The notes under the pieces are model-generated. The model did not search any database, was not told the origin of the DNA, and was given only the letters and a program-made list of their open reading frames with translations. DNA of 64,000 nucleotides from Lysobacter sp. K5869. GTDB lineage: Bacteria > Pseudomonadota > Gammaproteobacteria > Xanthomonadales > Xanthomonadaceae. The position numbers and the translations under genes were made by a program. The DNA is taken from assembly GCF_018847975.1 (NCBI RefSeq), contig NZ_CP072597.1, positions 1,116,001-1,180,000 of the forward strand, in the 5' to 3' direction. This document shows, one piece after another, positions 14,982-22,963 of this stretch (its first letter is position 1; each line of letters opens with the position of its first letter).

Positions 14982-16664
14982 TTACGGCTTGGCCGCCTTG
15001 CCGAACTTCTCGGCGAAGAAGTCGCCCCGGTTCCAGGCCGGCCGCTGCGGCGCATCGGCGATGGCCTCGCCGATGCGCGCGTTGAGCCGCGCCAGCCGCG
15101 CCGCGTCGGCGTACTGGATCGGCTGCGAGACATCGTCGCCGGGTTGGTGGTACTCGCCGCGCAGGAACTTGCCGAGCTGCTCCTTGGCCGCCTCGCTGCC
15201 GGATAGGCCGCCGATCAGATACACCGCCGGCACGCCGTTGCGGATGAAGGCGTACTGGTCGCTGCGGATGAAGATGCTCTCCTCGGGGATCGGATCCGGC
15301 GACAGCGTCACCCCGGTCTGTTCGGCCGCGCGCTGCAGCACCGCTTGCAGGCTGGAGTGTTCGACGCCGATGGGAATCGCGTCGGTGGTCGGCGCCAGCA
15401 GCACCGGCATGTCCATGTTGACGTTGGCCACCAGCGCGGCGCCGGCGGGGCTCGGATGGCTGGCGAACCAGTGCGCGCCGAGCAGGCCTTTTTCCTCGCC
15501 GGTCAGCGCCACGAACAGCAGCGAGCGCTTGCGCGGCGCGGTCTCGCGGGCGAGTTGCTGCGCCGCTTCCAGCATCACCGCCACGCCCAGGGCGTTGTCG
15601 AGCGCGCCGTTGTAGATCGCATCGCCCTTGACCGGCGCGCCGATGCCGAGGTGATCGAGATGCGCGGTGAACACGACGTGCTCGGCGCGCAGCGCCGCGT
15701 CTTGCCCGGGCAAGCGCCCGACCACGTTGCGCGATTGCGCCGGTTCGATGCGGTTGCGCGACGACAAACTCAGCGTGCCCGGCAAGTCGTAACCGCGCAG
15801 CGTGCCCTCGCGGGCCTGACGGAACAGTCCGGGCGCGCTGCGGTCGCCGGCGTCGAGCACGGCCGCGGCGCGCGCGGCCGAGACCTGCGCGACCACGCGC
15901 AACTGCGGGAAGGTGTCGATCGCGCGGCCGTCGCTGCCGCGCAGGCGCATGCCGGGCTTCTCCCACTGCAGCGCGCCGCGCGCCCACGGATTGCGTTTCT
16001 CCTCGTCCTCGGTGGCGACGACCACCGCGCCGACCGCGCCGCGCTGCGCGACCGCGGCGAGCTTTTCCAGATAGGAGCTGTAGAACGCGCGCCGGTCGTG
16101 ATCGAAGCGCTTGGGCGCGCCGGCGAAGAACACCGCGATCTTGCCGTGCAGGTCGATGCCGGCGAAATCGTCGTGTTCGAGTTCCGGCGCGAACACCGCC
16201 TGACCGACGAACGCGGCCGGCGCGGTGACCTCGTTCTCGCCGCTGGCGAAATTCAACTGCGGCAGGAATTCGTCGCGGAACTTCAGCGACACCGAGCCGG
16301 TGGCGCGGTCGATGCGGAACCCGCCGCCGCCGTCGATGCGCTGCGCGCGCAGCAGCGGCACGGCCTGGAAGTAAGTGCCGTCGTCGCCGGCCGGTTCGGC
16401 GCCGATGGCTTGCAGGCGCTGGGCCGCGTACAGCGCGGCCAGATCGTAGCCGCGGGTCGCGGTTTCGCGGCCTTCCAGCAGATCGTCGGCGAGGAAGCGC
16501 ACGTCGGCTTCGATCCGCCGCGCCTGCGCGGCCTCGCTGTCGGCGGCGGGCGAAGACGGCGCGCTCGCCGTCGGCGCGGCGCGCTGGCAAGCGGCCAGGG
16601 CGAACGCGGCGCAACAACACAGAGCGAGGCTACGGCGGACGAACGGGCGGGCAAGACGGTGCAT
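14982..16664 (-). CDS. M28-family zinc aminopeptidase, lipoprotein
   Basis: 560 residues with a lipoprotein signal (FALAAC, lipidated C26), so probably membrane-anchored in the periplasm. An inserted PA-like segment is present (about 150-260, GVDLHGKIAVFFAGAP-type IDLHGKIAVFFAGAPKRFD). The M28 catalytic domain shows all expected zinc ligands: His in VFTAHLDHLGIG, bridging Asp in NGALDNALGVAV, Glu pair in ALTGEEKGLLGAHWF, Asp in NVNMDMPVLL and final His in GEYHQPGDDVSQ. It removes N-terminal amino acids from peptides. ATG 16664 is preferred over a start 17 codons upstream because it gives the better signal peptide. Lysobacter is rich in such hydrolases. Confidence 0.92.
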   Translation of the reverse strand: MHRLARPFVRRSLALCCCAAFALAACQRAAPTASAPSSPAADSEAAQARRIEADVRFLADDLLEGRETATRGYDLAALYAAQRLQAIGAEPAGDDGTYFQAVPLLRAQRIDGGGGFRIDRATGSVSLKFRDEFLPQLNFASGENEVTAPAAFVGQAVFAPELEHDDFAGIDLHGKIAVFFAGAPKRFDHDRRAFYSSYLEKLAAVAQRGAVGAVVVATEDEEKRNPWARGALQWEKPGMRLRGSDGRAIDTFPQLRVVAQVSAARAAAVLDAGDRSAPGLFRQAREGTLRGYDLPGTLSLSSRNRIEPAQSRNVVGRLPGQDAALRAEHVVFTAHLDHLGIGAPVKGDAIYNGALDNALGVAVMLEAAQQLARETAPRKRSLLFVALTGEEKGLLGAHWFASHPSPAGAALVANVNMDMPVLLAPTTDAIPIGVEHSSLQAVLQRAAEQTGVTLSPDPIPEESIFIRSDQYAFIRNGVPAVYLIGGLSGSEAAKEQLGKFLRGEYHQPGDDVSQPIQYADAARLARLNARIGEAIADAPQRPAWNRGDFFAEKFGKAAKP

Positions 16665-16772
16665 CAGGCCTCCGACGGCGGCGCGCGGCGCGCGCACTGC
16701 CGGCGACGCTAGCACCGGCGCGCGGACGGCGCCACGCCCGCGCCTGCGGATTCGCCGTCGCCGCGGCGCGGC

Positions 16773-17357
16773 TCAGCCGGCGGGATACGCGTCCATCAAT
16801 CCGATCAGCATGACCAGCCACAGCAGCGCGCCGAGAATCGTCCACACGTAATTGGCCGCGCTGAAGCCGCGATTGGAATCGCCGCGCGCGTCGCCGCTGG
16901 CGAGATTGGCGGCTTGTTGCAGGCGCAGCAGGCTCAGGCCGATCGGTATCAGCATCGCGAGGCTGACCAGATCGACCGCGGCCGAATCCATGCGCGCGGT
17001 GAAGCGGTCGAACAAGGTGCTGGCGATCTGCGCGAGCACGTACAACGTCGCCACGCCGCCGGGCGACCAGTCGTAGCGTTCGCCGCGTTCGCGCAGCACC
17101 GCGTCGATGCGGCCGGCCAGCGCGTGGGTGTAGAAGATCGCGAAGATCGTGCGCGGCACCGCCCACAAGGTTTCGCCGCTGTGGCGGCGGTAGCGCGCCC
17201 ACTGCATGTAGAACCAATACAACTGGTACAGGCCGAGGGTGGCGAAGAACAGCAGGCAGAACTTGTACGGCGCGACCACGTAGAACGCCGCGCCGGCCGC
17301 GCTCGGCGCGGGCTCGACGACGTTGCTGGCGGGCGGGGCGTAGAGATTGTCTTCCAT
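16773..17357 (-). CDS. Integral membrane protein of unknown function
   Basis: 194 residues. The N-terminus MEDNLYAPPASNVVEPAP resembles the cytosolic N-PYAPP leader common in small bacterial membrane proteins. Hydrophobic segments lie at about 27-48, 68-82, 103-120, 128-145 and 170-192; PYKFCLLFFATLGLYQLYWFYMQW is a strongly aromatic first helix seen in DUF4234-like proteins. No catalytic motif is evident. It is 33 nt upstream of the gene at 17391-18173, in the same direction after it, and may share its transcript. Confidence 0.7.
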   Translation of the reverse strand: MEDNLYAPPASNVVEPAPSAAGAAFYVVAPYKFCLLFFATLGLYQLYWFYMQWARYRRHSGETLWAVPRTIFAIFYTHALAGRIDAVLRERGERYDWSPGGVATLYVLAQIASTLFDRFTARMDSAAVDLVSLAMLIPIGLSLLRLQQAANLASGDARGDSNRGFSAANYVWTILGALLWLVMLIGLMDAYPAG

Positions 17358-17390
17358 GCGCGAAGCTCCTGCGGAACGAAACGGCGGCGA

Positions 17391-18173
17391 TCAGTCGAAG
17401 AAGAACGACACGCCGACGCCGCCTTGCCAATCCGGGCTGGCGTCGTTCAAGCCCGCGTCGAGCGAGGCGTCGAGCTGGATGCGCGGGGTGGCCATGAAGA
17501 TCGCGCCGAACCCGGCCACGCCGGTGTCGGGCGCGTGCGCGGCGCGGGTCCAGCCGGCTTCGACGTAACCGCTCCAGCGCGCGCTGAAGGCGCGGCTCAG
17601 GCTCGGCGAAAAGGTCCAGGCATCAATGCCGCCGCTGCGTTCGACGTTGAGGTACAGCGAGCCGGAGACCGCGTCGCTGAAGTCGTACGCCGCCGCCGCG
17701 CCGAGCGCGTAGCGGTCGCGGCCGTCGCTGAAGTCGCTCGCGCCGGTGGCGACGGTGGCGCTGCCGAGCAGCGCCCAGCTGAACTTGTCGTGCGCCGACG
17801 GCAGCGCCAGCTTGATCGCCAGCGAGGCGTCGCCGCCGCCGTGCGCGCTGCGGCGCGCGCCGTGGCCGCTTTCGCGCAGATAGTTGTAGGGCGAGGCCGA
17901 CAGCTGCAATTCCACGGTGTCGGTCAGGCCCAGGCGCAGGTTGGTGCCGGCGCTGTAGCTGAGGCTGCGCACGCCGCCGCTGCGGTCGCGTTGGAAATCC
18001 GGCAGCCCTTGTTCCCAGGCGAAGCTGCCGCGGGGCAAGGTGCCGGTGGAGAACGCGATGCCGGGGCGGTCGAACGACGGCGTGTCGGCCCGCGCCGCCG
18101 GCATCGCCAGGGTCGCCGCCGCCAGCGCCGCGGCGACCGCGCCGCGCCGGCCCAGGCTCAAGGCGCGACCCAC
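17391..18173 (-). CDS. Outer-membrane beta-barrel protein (phenol-degradation MetA/transporter-like)
   Basis: About 260 residues. Signal peptide AAALAAATLAMPAARAD, then repeated amphipathic strands such as NLRLGLTDTVELQLSASPYN, ARWSGYVEAGWTR and a final strand GGVGVSFFFD ending in Phe-Asp, typical of outer-membrane barrels in the Phenol_MetA_deg/transporter family. Function is not established for most members. No ATG is available before the signal peptide: GTG 18173 (overlapping the previous gene by 16 nt) or TTG 18161 (overlapping its stop as TTGA) are the candidates; GTG was chosen. This overlap suggests translational coupling to the small cysteine-containing protein upstream. Confidence 0.7.
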   Translation of the reverse strand: MGRALSLGRRGAVAAALAAATLAMPAARADTPSFDRPGIAFSTGTLPRGSFAWEQGLPDFQRDRSGGVRSLSYSAGTNLRLGLTDTVELQLSASPYNYLRESGHGARRSAHGGGDASLAIKLALPSAHDKFSWALLGSATVATGASDFSDGRDRYALGAAAAYDFSDAVSGSLYLNVERSGGIDAWTFSPSLSRAFSARWSGYVEAGWTRAAHAPDTGVAGFGAIFMATPRIQLDASLDAGLNDASPDWQGGVGVSFFFD

Positions 18174-18529
18174 TTGCCGCGTTGCGCCTCGCAGGCGTTG
18201 CGCACCATCGTCAGCGCCTCGGCCGAGCGCTTGTAGTAATAGATCCGCGCCGGCGCGCCCATCGGCCCCTCGCACACGCCGCTGGCGCCGCTCGGGCAGG
18301 CCGCGACCACGCGCGCATCGGCGTGGCCGCCGACTTCGGCCAGCCCCGGCACCTTGCCGTTGCACTGCTGCTTGAGCTGATCGTCGGGAACGTTCTGATC
18401 GGTTTCGGTGCACTCGTCGATGACCATGCCGCCGACTTGCCCTTGGATATGGCAGGCGCTCTTGGCCTGCGCCAGCAGCGGAACGGCGGCGATCGACAAC
18501 GCGGCGAGGCAAACGCAGAGACGGTGCAT
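18158..18529 (-). CDS. Small exported Cys-rich protein of unknown function
   Basis: 123 residues with signal peptide MHRLCVCLAALSIAAVPLLAQA. The mature part contains five or six cysteines (KSACHIQG, DECTET, QQCNGKVPG, AACPSGASGVCEG, RNACEAQRG), an even spacing suited to disulfides in the periplasm. ACPSGASGVCEGPMGAPARIYYYKR resembles sequences in other small secreted proteins of unknown role. ATG 18529 begins the signal peptide; 101 upstream codons of open frame are low-complexity. The gene at 17391 overlaps its end. Confidence 0.7.
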   Translation of the reverse strand: MHRLCVCLAALSIAAVPLLAQAKSACHIQGQVGGMVIDECTETDQNVPDDQLKQQCNGKVPGLAEVGGHADARVVAACPSGASGVCEGPMGAPARIYYYKRSAEALTMVRNACEAQRGKWVAP

Positions 18530-18669
18530 GGCGGGCTCCGGTCGGAAGGGGAGGCCACGACGACGGGACGGCCGAAGGCCGCGGTCCCGGTCCGTGGACG
18601 CGGCCCACTGTAGCGCGGGACGCCGCCCGGCGGCAGCGCGCCGCGCGCGAACCGCCGACCGCGCGGCGT

Positions 18670-19143
18670 TTACGGTTTGACCGGCTTGGGTTTGGCGTAC
18701 CACAGCGCGTTGACGATGACCCAGCGCTCGCCGAATTTGCCGAGGTGGAAGAAGTCGACGAACCACGGCGTTTCCGCGCGCGCGACCGCGACGTTGCCGG
18801 CGACGTCGAGCGCCGCGCAGCTGCGGTCCCATCGCTCCTTCGGCGTCTTCAACGCGCCTTGGCGGGTCAGTTCGACCAACTCCTCCTTGCTCATCCGGCG
18901 CAGCCCGAGCTTCTCGTCGGCGGTTTCGCCGAGCACGCGGCGCTTGGCCAGATCCGGATGCAGCGCGCGGGCGACGCGCGCGGGATCGCCTTCGAGCTGG
19001 CCGTCGACGTAATCGAAGCAGGTGGCTTCGATGGCGGCGCGGGTGGCGGGGTCGATGGGCGCGGTTTCGGTCGCGAACACCGAGGGCGCCGCGGTCAGCA
19101 GGACGGCGACGGCGAGCGCGCGCAACGGGCGAGGAGCGGTCAT
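18670..19143 (-). CDS. Exported NTF2/SnoaL-like protein (lumazine-binding-like)
   Basis: 157 residues. Signal peptide RALAVAVLLTAAPSVFA-T, then IEATCFDYVDGQLEGDPARVARALHPDLAKRRV, the hallmark of the putative lumazine-binding/DUF4440 group of the NTF2 superfamily, with a C-terminal sheet WVIVNALWYAKPKP. Such cone-shaped domains bind small ligands; no catalytic assignment is possible. The frame stays open nearly 280 codons upstream, but that region is the repeat-rich intergenic zone and is not coding. Confidence 0.82.
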   Translation of the reverse strand: MTAPRPLRALAVAVLLTAAPSVFATETAPIDPATRAAIEATCFDYVDGQLEGDPARVARALHPDLAKRRVLGETADEKLGLRRMSKEELVELTRQGALKTPKERWDRSCAALDVAGNVAVARAETPWFVDFFHLGKFGERWVIVNALWYAKPKPVKP

Positions 19144-19294
19144 GGCGGATGGCCGGTTCGTGGCGGGAAGGCGCCGAGGATGCGGGGCGGCGGCGGCGCG
19201 CGCAAATGCCGTGGGTTGCCCCGTCGCTTTGTGTCGGTGCGGGTCGAGGGTGTGGGTGAGTGGCTGCGATGCGGCGTTCGCGGTAGCCGTAATG

Positions 19295-19378
19295 TCGCGG
19301 TCGCAGCTTGCGCAGCTCCTACAGTCGGATACGAACCGGCCGAAGACGCTGTAGGAGCTGCGCAAGCTGCGACCGCGA
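19295..19378. repeat. Perfect 30-bp inverted repeat (GTCGCAGCTTGCGCAGCTCC family)
   Basis: Positions 19295-19324 (TCGCGGTCGCAGCTTGCGCA...) and 19349-19378 are exact inverted copies separated by 24 bp. A second, slightly diverged copy of the element is at 198-262. Such elements form long hairpins on both strands; REP-like function is inferred. Confidence 0.85.
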
Positions 19379-19426
19379 AAACGCAACGACGGTGAGCCCT
19401 GCCTATCAACACGACAGCAACAATCG

Positions 19427-20141
19427 TTGCTGTTGCTGTTCGTTTTGACGCATCCCCAAGCAAAGCACACGTTCCAAAGCCCCGGAGGGCGTGCGCATGG
19501 ATGCGCACGCGCGCCATGGGTCAGGATGACCCTTATGGCGCGGCCCCGCGCCCCTTTGAGCCCTAGTGGCTCTTGATTCGAAAACAAGGAAAGCGCCTTT
19601 CTTTGGTTACTTTCTTTGGCAAGACAAAGAAAGTGACCCGGCCGCTTGCGGACGGAACGCTCTGGATTGTCGCTTGTCCTCACTCGTTGTTGCGTTGAGA
19701 GCGAACCCACAGCAAAGTCAAAATGGGTTCCGGCTTTCGCCGGAATGACGGTGGGTAGGGTGTCCGCTACCGCCACCTGCGAGAAGCGCAGCTCACACTC
19801 CGTCATTCCGGCGAAAGCCGGAATCCATTTTGATGTTGCTTCCGCTCCCGCTCGCAAGAGCGCACGACGACAAGCGAAGATCAAACGCTTAAAGCTTTCG
19901 TCCGCAAGCGGCCGAGTTACTTTCTTTGCCTTGCCAAAGAAAGTAACCAAAGAAAGGCGCTTTCCTTGTTTTCGAATCAAGAGCCACTAGGTCCAGCACC
20001 CGACGCGGGGCTGCGCCGTAAGGGGCATCCATGCCCCTACGGCGCACGCGCGCATCCATGCGCGCGCCCTCCGGGGCTGCGCGGCGTGTGCTTTACGTGG
20101 GGATACGTCAAAGCGAAGGACAACGGCAACAGCAACAGCAA
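19427..20141. repeat. Long (about 235-bp arm) imperfect inverted repeat element, 0.7 kb, non-coding
   Basis: The left arm (about 19427-19660) and right arm (about 19893-20141) are imperfect inverted copies: CTAGTGGCTCTTGATTCGAA at 19563-19582 returns as TTCGAATCAAGAGCCACTAG at 19971-19990, and outer parts such as CATCCCCAAGCAAAGCACAC / GTGTGCTTTACGTGGGGATA also match. Between the arms is a nested pair of the GGCTTTCGCCGGAATGACG / CGTCATTCCGGCGAAAGCC repeat (about 19731-19751 and 19802-19830). The GC content is visibly lower than in flanking genes. Open frames here (including ones encoding WVPAFAGMT-like peptides) are by-products of the repeat. No transposase is present. The 80-bp margins on each side (19379-19426, 20142-20200) hold nothing recognised. 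Confidence 0.8.
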
Positions 20142-20200
20142 AAATGGCCTTCGGCTTTAGCAGGAAGGACGGACTGAAGGATGCGAGGCCTGTAATAGGC

Positions 20201-20719
20201 TCAGCGAAGCTTCGTCGCCTCGCTCGAACCGAGGTTTTCGCAGAAACCCTGATGGGAAAGCGCGAAAGCCGACGCATGAAAGACATCGACCGAAAGCACA
20301 TGCCGATACCCCCACCGCAGATCCCCGCGCCGCCGCCCCGGTCCGGCATCGTTGCGGACAGTCACCCCCTCGCGGCGCCACAGTTGTCCATCGCCGACCT
20401 CCCGGACCTCGCCGGCGCCCAACGCAGAGCGCAATGCGGCGGCGCTGCGCCGGTATTCGGGCCGGATCGCCCGCCGATTCGGCCGCCAGCGATAAAGCTG
20501 CACTTCCCGCAGCGTGTCGGTCTCAGCGACGAAGTTGAACCAGTAAGCGGCGCGATACCCGAGCAACGTGAACGTCAACAGGGTGTCGCCGTGCGCGCAG
20601 GCCTCGAAGCGGCGGCGCGGAATCGCGTCGTAGAGTTGCGCCGGCGTGCATTTCCAAGGAACCACGACGCCGTATTCCGGCACGCGGATACCGGTGCGCA
20701 GATCGGAGAGTTCGGACAT
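20201..20719 (-). CDS. Hypothetical protein
   Basis: 172 residues, not recognised. From ATG 20719 the product begins MSELSDLRTGIRVPEYGVVV and contains PWKCTPAQLYDAIPRRRF, LLTFTLLGYRAAYWFNFVAE and EVQLYRWRPNRRAI, an alpha/beta-looking soluble protein without signal peptide or membrane segment. The last ~35 residues run towards the long inverted repeat and look less conserved in composition, so the original C-terminus may have been altered by the repeat. The size and composition resemble orphan immunity-like proteins, but nothing proves this. Confidence 0.55.
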   Translation of the reverse strand: MSELSDLRTGIRVPEYGVVVPWKCTPAQLYDAIPRRRFEACAHGDTLLTFTLLGYRAAYWFNFVAETDTLREVQLYRWRPNRRAIRPEYRRSAAALRSALGAGEVREVGDGQLWRREGVTVRNDAGPGRRRGDLRWGYRHVLSVDVFHASAFALSHQGFCENLGSSEATKLR

Positions 20720-20792
20720 GGAGCGAGGGCCCGGTCGGGCCGAGAAGAACGCGTGGCGGCAGTCTAGCCGGTCCGCATTGCGATGCGCCGGA

Positions 20793-21578
20793 TCAATGCG
20801 GCGGGTTGTCGTCGCGCGGCGGAAACCGCAACACCACCCCCGCCTGCACATCCCGCGGCTCCGGCCGGTTCCACAGCACCGGCACGTTGCGCGGGCTCGG
20901 CGGTTCCAGTTCGTCGTTGAGCGGCACCAGTTCGGCGTCCTCTTCGTCTTCCCAGCTGTAGCGCTTGCGCGGCGGCAGCGGGTCCTTGAGGCGGAACGCG
21001 AACGCCGCGGCCACGCCGGCGACCGCGCCGCCCAGGTGGGACTGCCAGGACACCCCGACTTCGCGCGGCAACACCGTCAGCAACATGCCGCCGTACAGCA
21101 GGAAGGCGATCATCGCCGCGGCGATCGACGGCCGGTCGCGGCGCAGCAGGCCCAGGGTCATGACCAGGAACATCAGGCCGTGGGTGACGCCGCTGGCGCC
21201 CAGATGATGGCTGCCGGGCTCGCCGAGCAGCCACGCGCCCAGGCCCGAGCCCAGCCACACCAGCGGCAGCGCGCGCACGGTGGCCTTGGGGTAGACCGCG
21301 CCGGCCAGGGTGCCCAGCAGCAGCAACGAGGTCGCGTTCGCGGCCAGATGCTCGATCGAGCCGTGCAGCAGCGGCGCGGTCAGCAGGCCCAGCAGGCCCT
21401 CGGCCGACCAGGGCTGGACCGTGAACGGGCGGAGGTCGAACCCGCCCTGAGCGGCGAACACCGCCGCCAGCACCAGCACGAAGGCCAGGCTGGCGTTGAG
21501 GGCCCGGACCAGCCGTGTGCGGTCGGCCTTGCGTTGCGCCGGGGTGTCGGGGATCGGGGCGTCGGTGGGCAGGTGCAT
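20793..21578 (-). CDS. Rhomboid family intramembrane serine protease
   Basis: 261 residues, six predicted membrane helices between about 28 and 195. The catalytic dyad is present: S129 in LGASGVTHG and H181 in SWQSHLGGAVAG; the conserved HLAANATSLLLLG helix (H77, N81) is also in place. A soluble Pro/Arg-rich C-terminal tail (about 200-261) follows. Rhomboids cleave membrane proteins within the bilayer. ATG 21578 is directly upstream of the first helix. Divergent from the rRNA methyltransferase gene, with 126 bp between starts. Confidence 0.93.
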   Translation of the reverse strand: MHLPTDAPIPDTPAQRKADRTRLVRALNASLAFVLVLAAVFAAQGGFDLRPFTVQPWSAEGLLGLLTAPLLHGSIEHLAANATSLLLLGTLAGAVYPKATVRALPLVWLGSGLGAWLLGEPGSHHLGASGVTHGLMFLVMTLGLLRRDRPSIAAAMIAFLLYGGMLLTVLPREVGVSWQSHLGGAVAGVAAAFAFRLKDPLPPRKRYSWEDEEDAELVPLNDELEPPSPRNVPVLWNRPEPRDVQAGVVLRFPPRDDNPPH

Positions 21579-21692
21579 GCACACGAGATTGGCACCGGCC
21601 GGCGGCAAAACAAGCCGCCCCGTCTGGGCTTCTTTGTCCCGCCGGCGGGATCGGGCGGTCGGTCGCGTTCCGGGCCGGGGCGCCCGGCCCGG

Positions 21693-21705
21693 TAGAATGG
21701 CGCGA
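21693..21705 (+). promoter_or_regulatory. Candidate -10 element giving a leaderless transcript for the rRNA methyltransferase gene
   Basis: TAGAAT at 21693-21698 is a good -10 hexamer and lies only 6 nt before the ATG at 21705, the distance at which RNA polymerase normally starts. There is no Shine-Dalgarno between them (GGCGCG). The start of transcription would therefore be the A of the ATG or within a base of it. No strong -35 box is evident. Confidence 0.4.
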
Positions 21706-22874
21706 TGACTACCGAACTCCCCACCGTACGCCTCAAGAACGCCTGGAAATCCACCCACCCCTGGATCTTCCAGCGCCTGGTCGACAAGCCCACCCAGCGC
21801 CCCAAGCCGGGCAGCATCGTCGATGTGATCGGCGTGGACGGCGTGTGGATCGGCCGCGGCTTCTACAACGGCCATTCGCGCATCGCCCTGCGCATGCTCG
21901 AGAACGATCCCGATGTGACGGTCGACGCCGACTGGTTCGCGCGCAAGATCGCCGCGGCCGTGTCGCTGCGCCGCGACGTGCTCAAGCTCGATCAGATCAG
22001 CGACGCCTGGCGCGTGGTCCACAGCGAAGGCGACGGCATCAGCGGCCTGGTCGTCGACCGTTACGGCGATCTGCTCGTGGTCGAGTACTTCAGCGCCGGC
22101 GCGTTCCGCCACCGCGAATGGATCTACGACGCGCTGCGCGCGCAGTTCCCCGGCTGCCGCTTCTACGCCTTCGCCGACGAGCACGTGCAGAAGCAGGAAA
22201 GCTTCGATTTCCGCGGCACCGAAGCGGTGCCGCCGGCGATCATCACCGAATACGGCATCAAGTTCCGCGCCGACCCGGCCGGCGCGCACAAGACCGGTTT
22301 CTTCGCCGACCAGCGCGAAAACCGCGAGTGGCTGTCGCAGCAGGTCGCCGGCAAGCGCGTGCTCGATCTGTGCTGCAACACCGGCGGTTTCGGCGTCTAC
22401 GCCAAGGCGCGCGGCGCCGAGGAAGTGATCGGCGTGGACATCGACGCCGACGTGATCAACATCGCCAAGGGCAACGCCAAGCTCAACGGCGCGAACGTGA
22501 AATTCGTCCAGGCCGACATCTTCCCGTACCTGCGCGACATGGGGAACGCCGGCGAGCGCTTCGACGTGGTCATCCTCGACCCGGCCAAGATGACCCGCGA
22601 CCGCGAGCAGGTGATTCCGGCGCTGAAGAAGTACCTGGACATGAACAAGCTGGCGCTGAGCGTGGTCAAGCCGGGCGGTTTGTTCGCGACCTTCTCGTGC
22701 ACCGGCTTGGTCAGCGAAGACCAGTTCCTCGACATGCTGCGCCGCGCCGCGTTCTACGCCGGCCGCACCGTGCAGGTGCTGCGCGTGGCCGGCGCCGGCG
22801 CCGACCACCCGTGGCTGGCGCAGGTGCCGGAGTCGCGTTACCTCAAGGCGGTGTTCTGCCGCGTGCTGGACTAG
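21705..22874 (+). CDS. rlmI: 23S rRNA (cytosine) methyltransferase, RlmI type
   Basis: 389 residues, the usual size. N-terminal PUA domain (about 5-75) begins LKNAWKSTHPWIFQRLVDKP and includes GSIVDVIGVDGVWIGRGFYN. A central linker with EGDGISGLVVDRYGDLLVVE is followed by the Rossmann methyltransferase domain: SAM motif VLDLCCNTGGFGVYAKARG (about 216-234), acidic EVIGVDIDA, catalytic-loop DVVILDPAKMTRD, and FATFSCTG with the cysteine expected for m5C methylation (near residue 330). RlmI methylates C1962 of 23S rRNA in E. coli. The DPAKM motif differs from E. coli DPPKF, so the precise target is inferred. Confidence 0.88.
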   Translation: MTTELPTVRLKNAWKSTHPWIFQRLVDKPTQRPKPGSIVDVIGVDGVWIGRGFYNGHSRIALRMLENDPDVTVDADWFARKIAAAVSLRRDVLKLDQISDAWRVVHSEGDGISGLVVDRYGDLLVVEYFSAGAFRHREWIYDALRAQFPGCRFYAFADEHVQKQESFDFRGTEAVPPAIITEYGIKFRADPAGAHKTGFFADQRENREWLSQQVAGKRVLDLCCNTGGFGVYAKARGAEEVIGVDIDADVINIAKGNAKLNGANVKFVQADIFPYLRDMGNAGERFDVVILDPAKMTRDREQVIPALKKYLDMNKLALSVVKPGGLFATFSCTGLVSEDQFLDMLRRAAFYAGRTVQVLRVAGAGADHPWLAQVPESRYLKAVFCRVLD

Positions 22875-22963
22875 GACGCGTCTGAATTTGGCGGCTGCGG
22901 CGTTGGCAGCGCCGCGGCCGTGGATCACACTCGCGGCCTCGCTTGTCCGCCGAGCCGCCCGCG

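Noticed and set aside
19295..19378. Possible CRISPR-like repeat
   Set aside because: The copies are inverted, not direct, occur as one pair, and have no regular spacers or cas genes nearby.
19566..19990. Small open frames inside the long inverted repeat, some encoding WVPAFAGMT-like peptides
   Set aside because: These peptides come from the CCGGCTTTCGCCGGAATGAC repeat and are a known source of false gene calls; no ribosome-binding site or conserved protein features.
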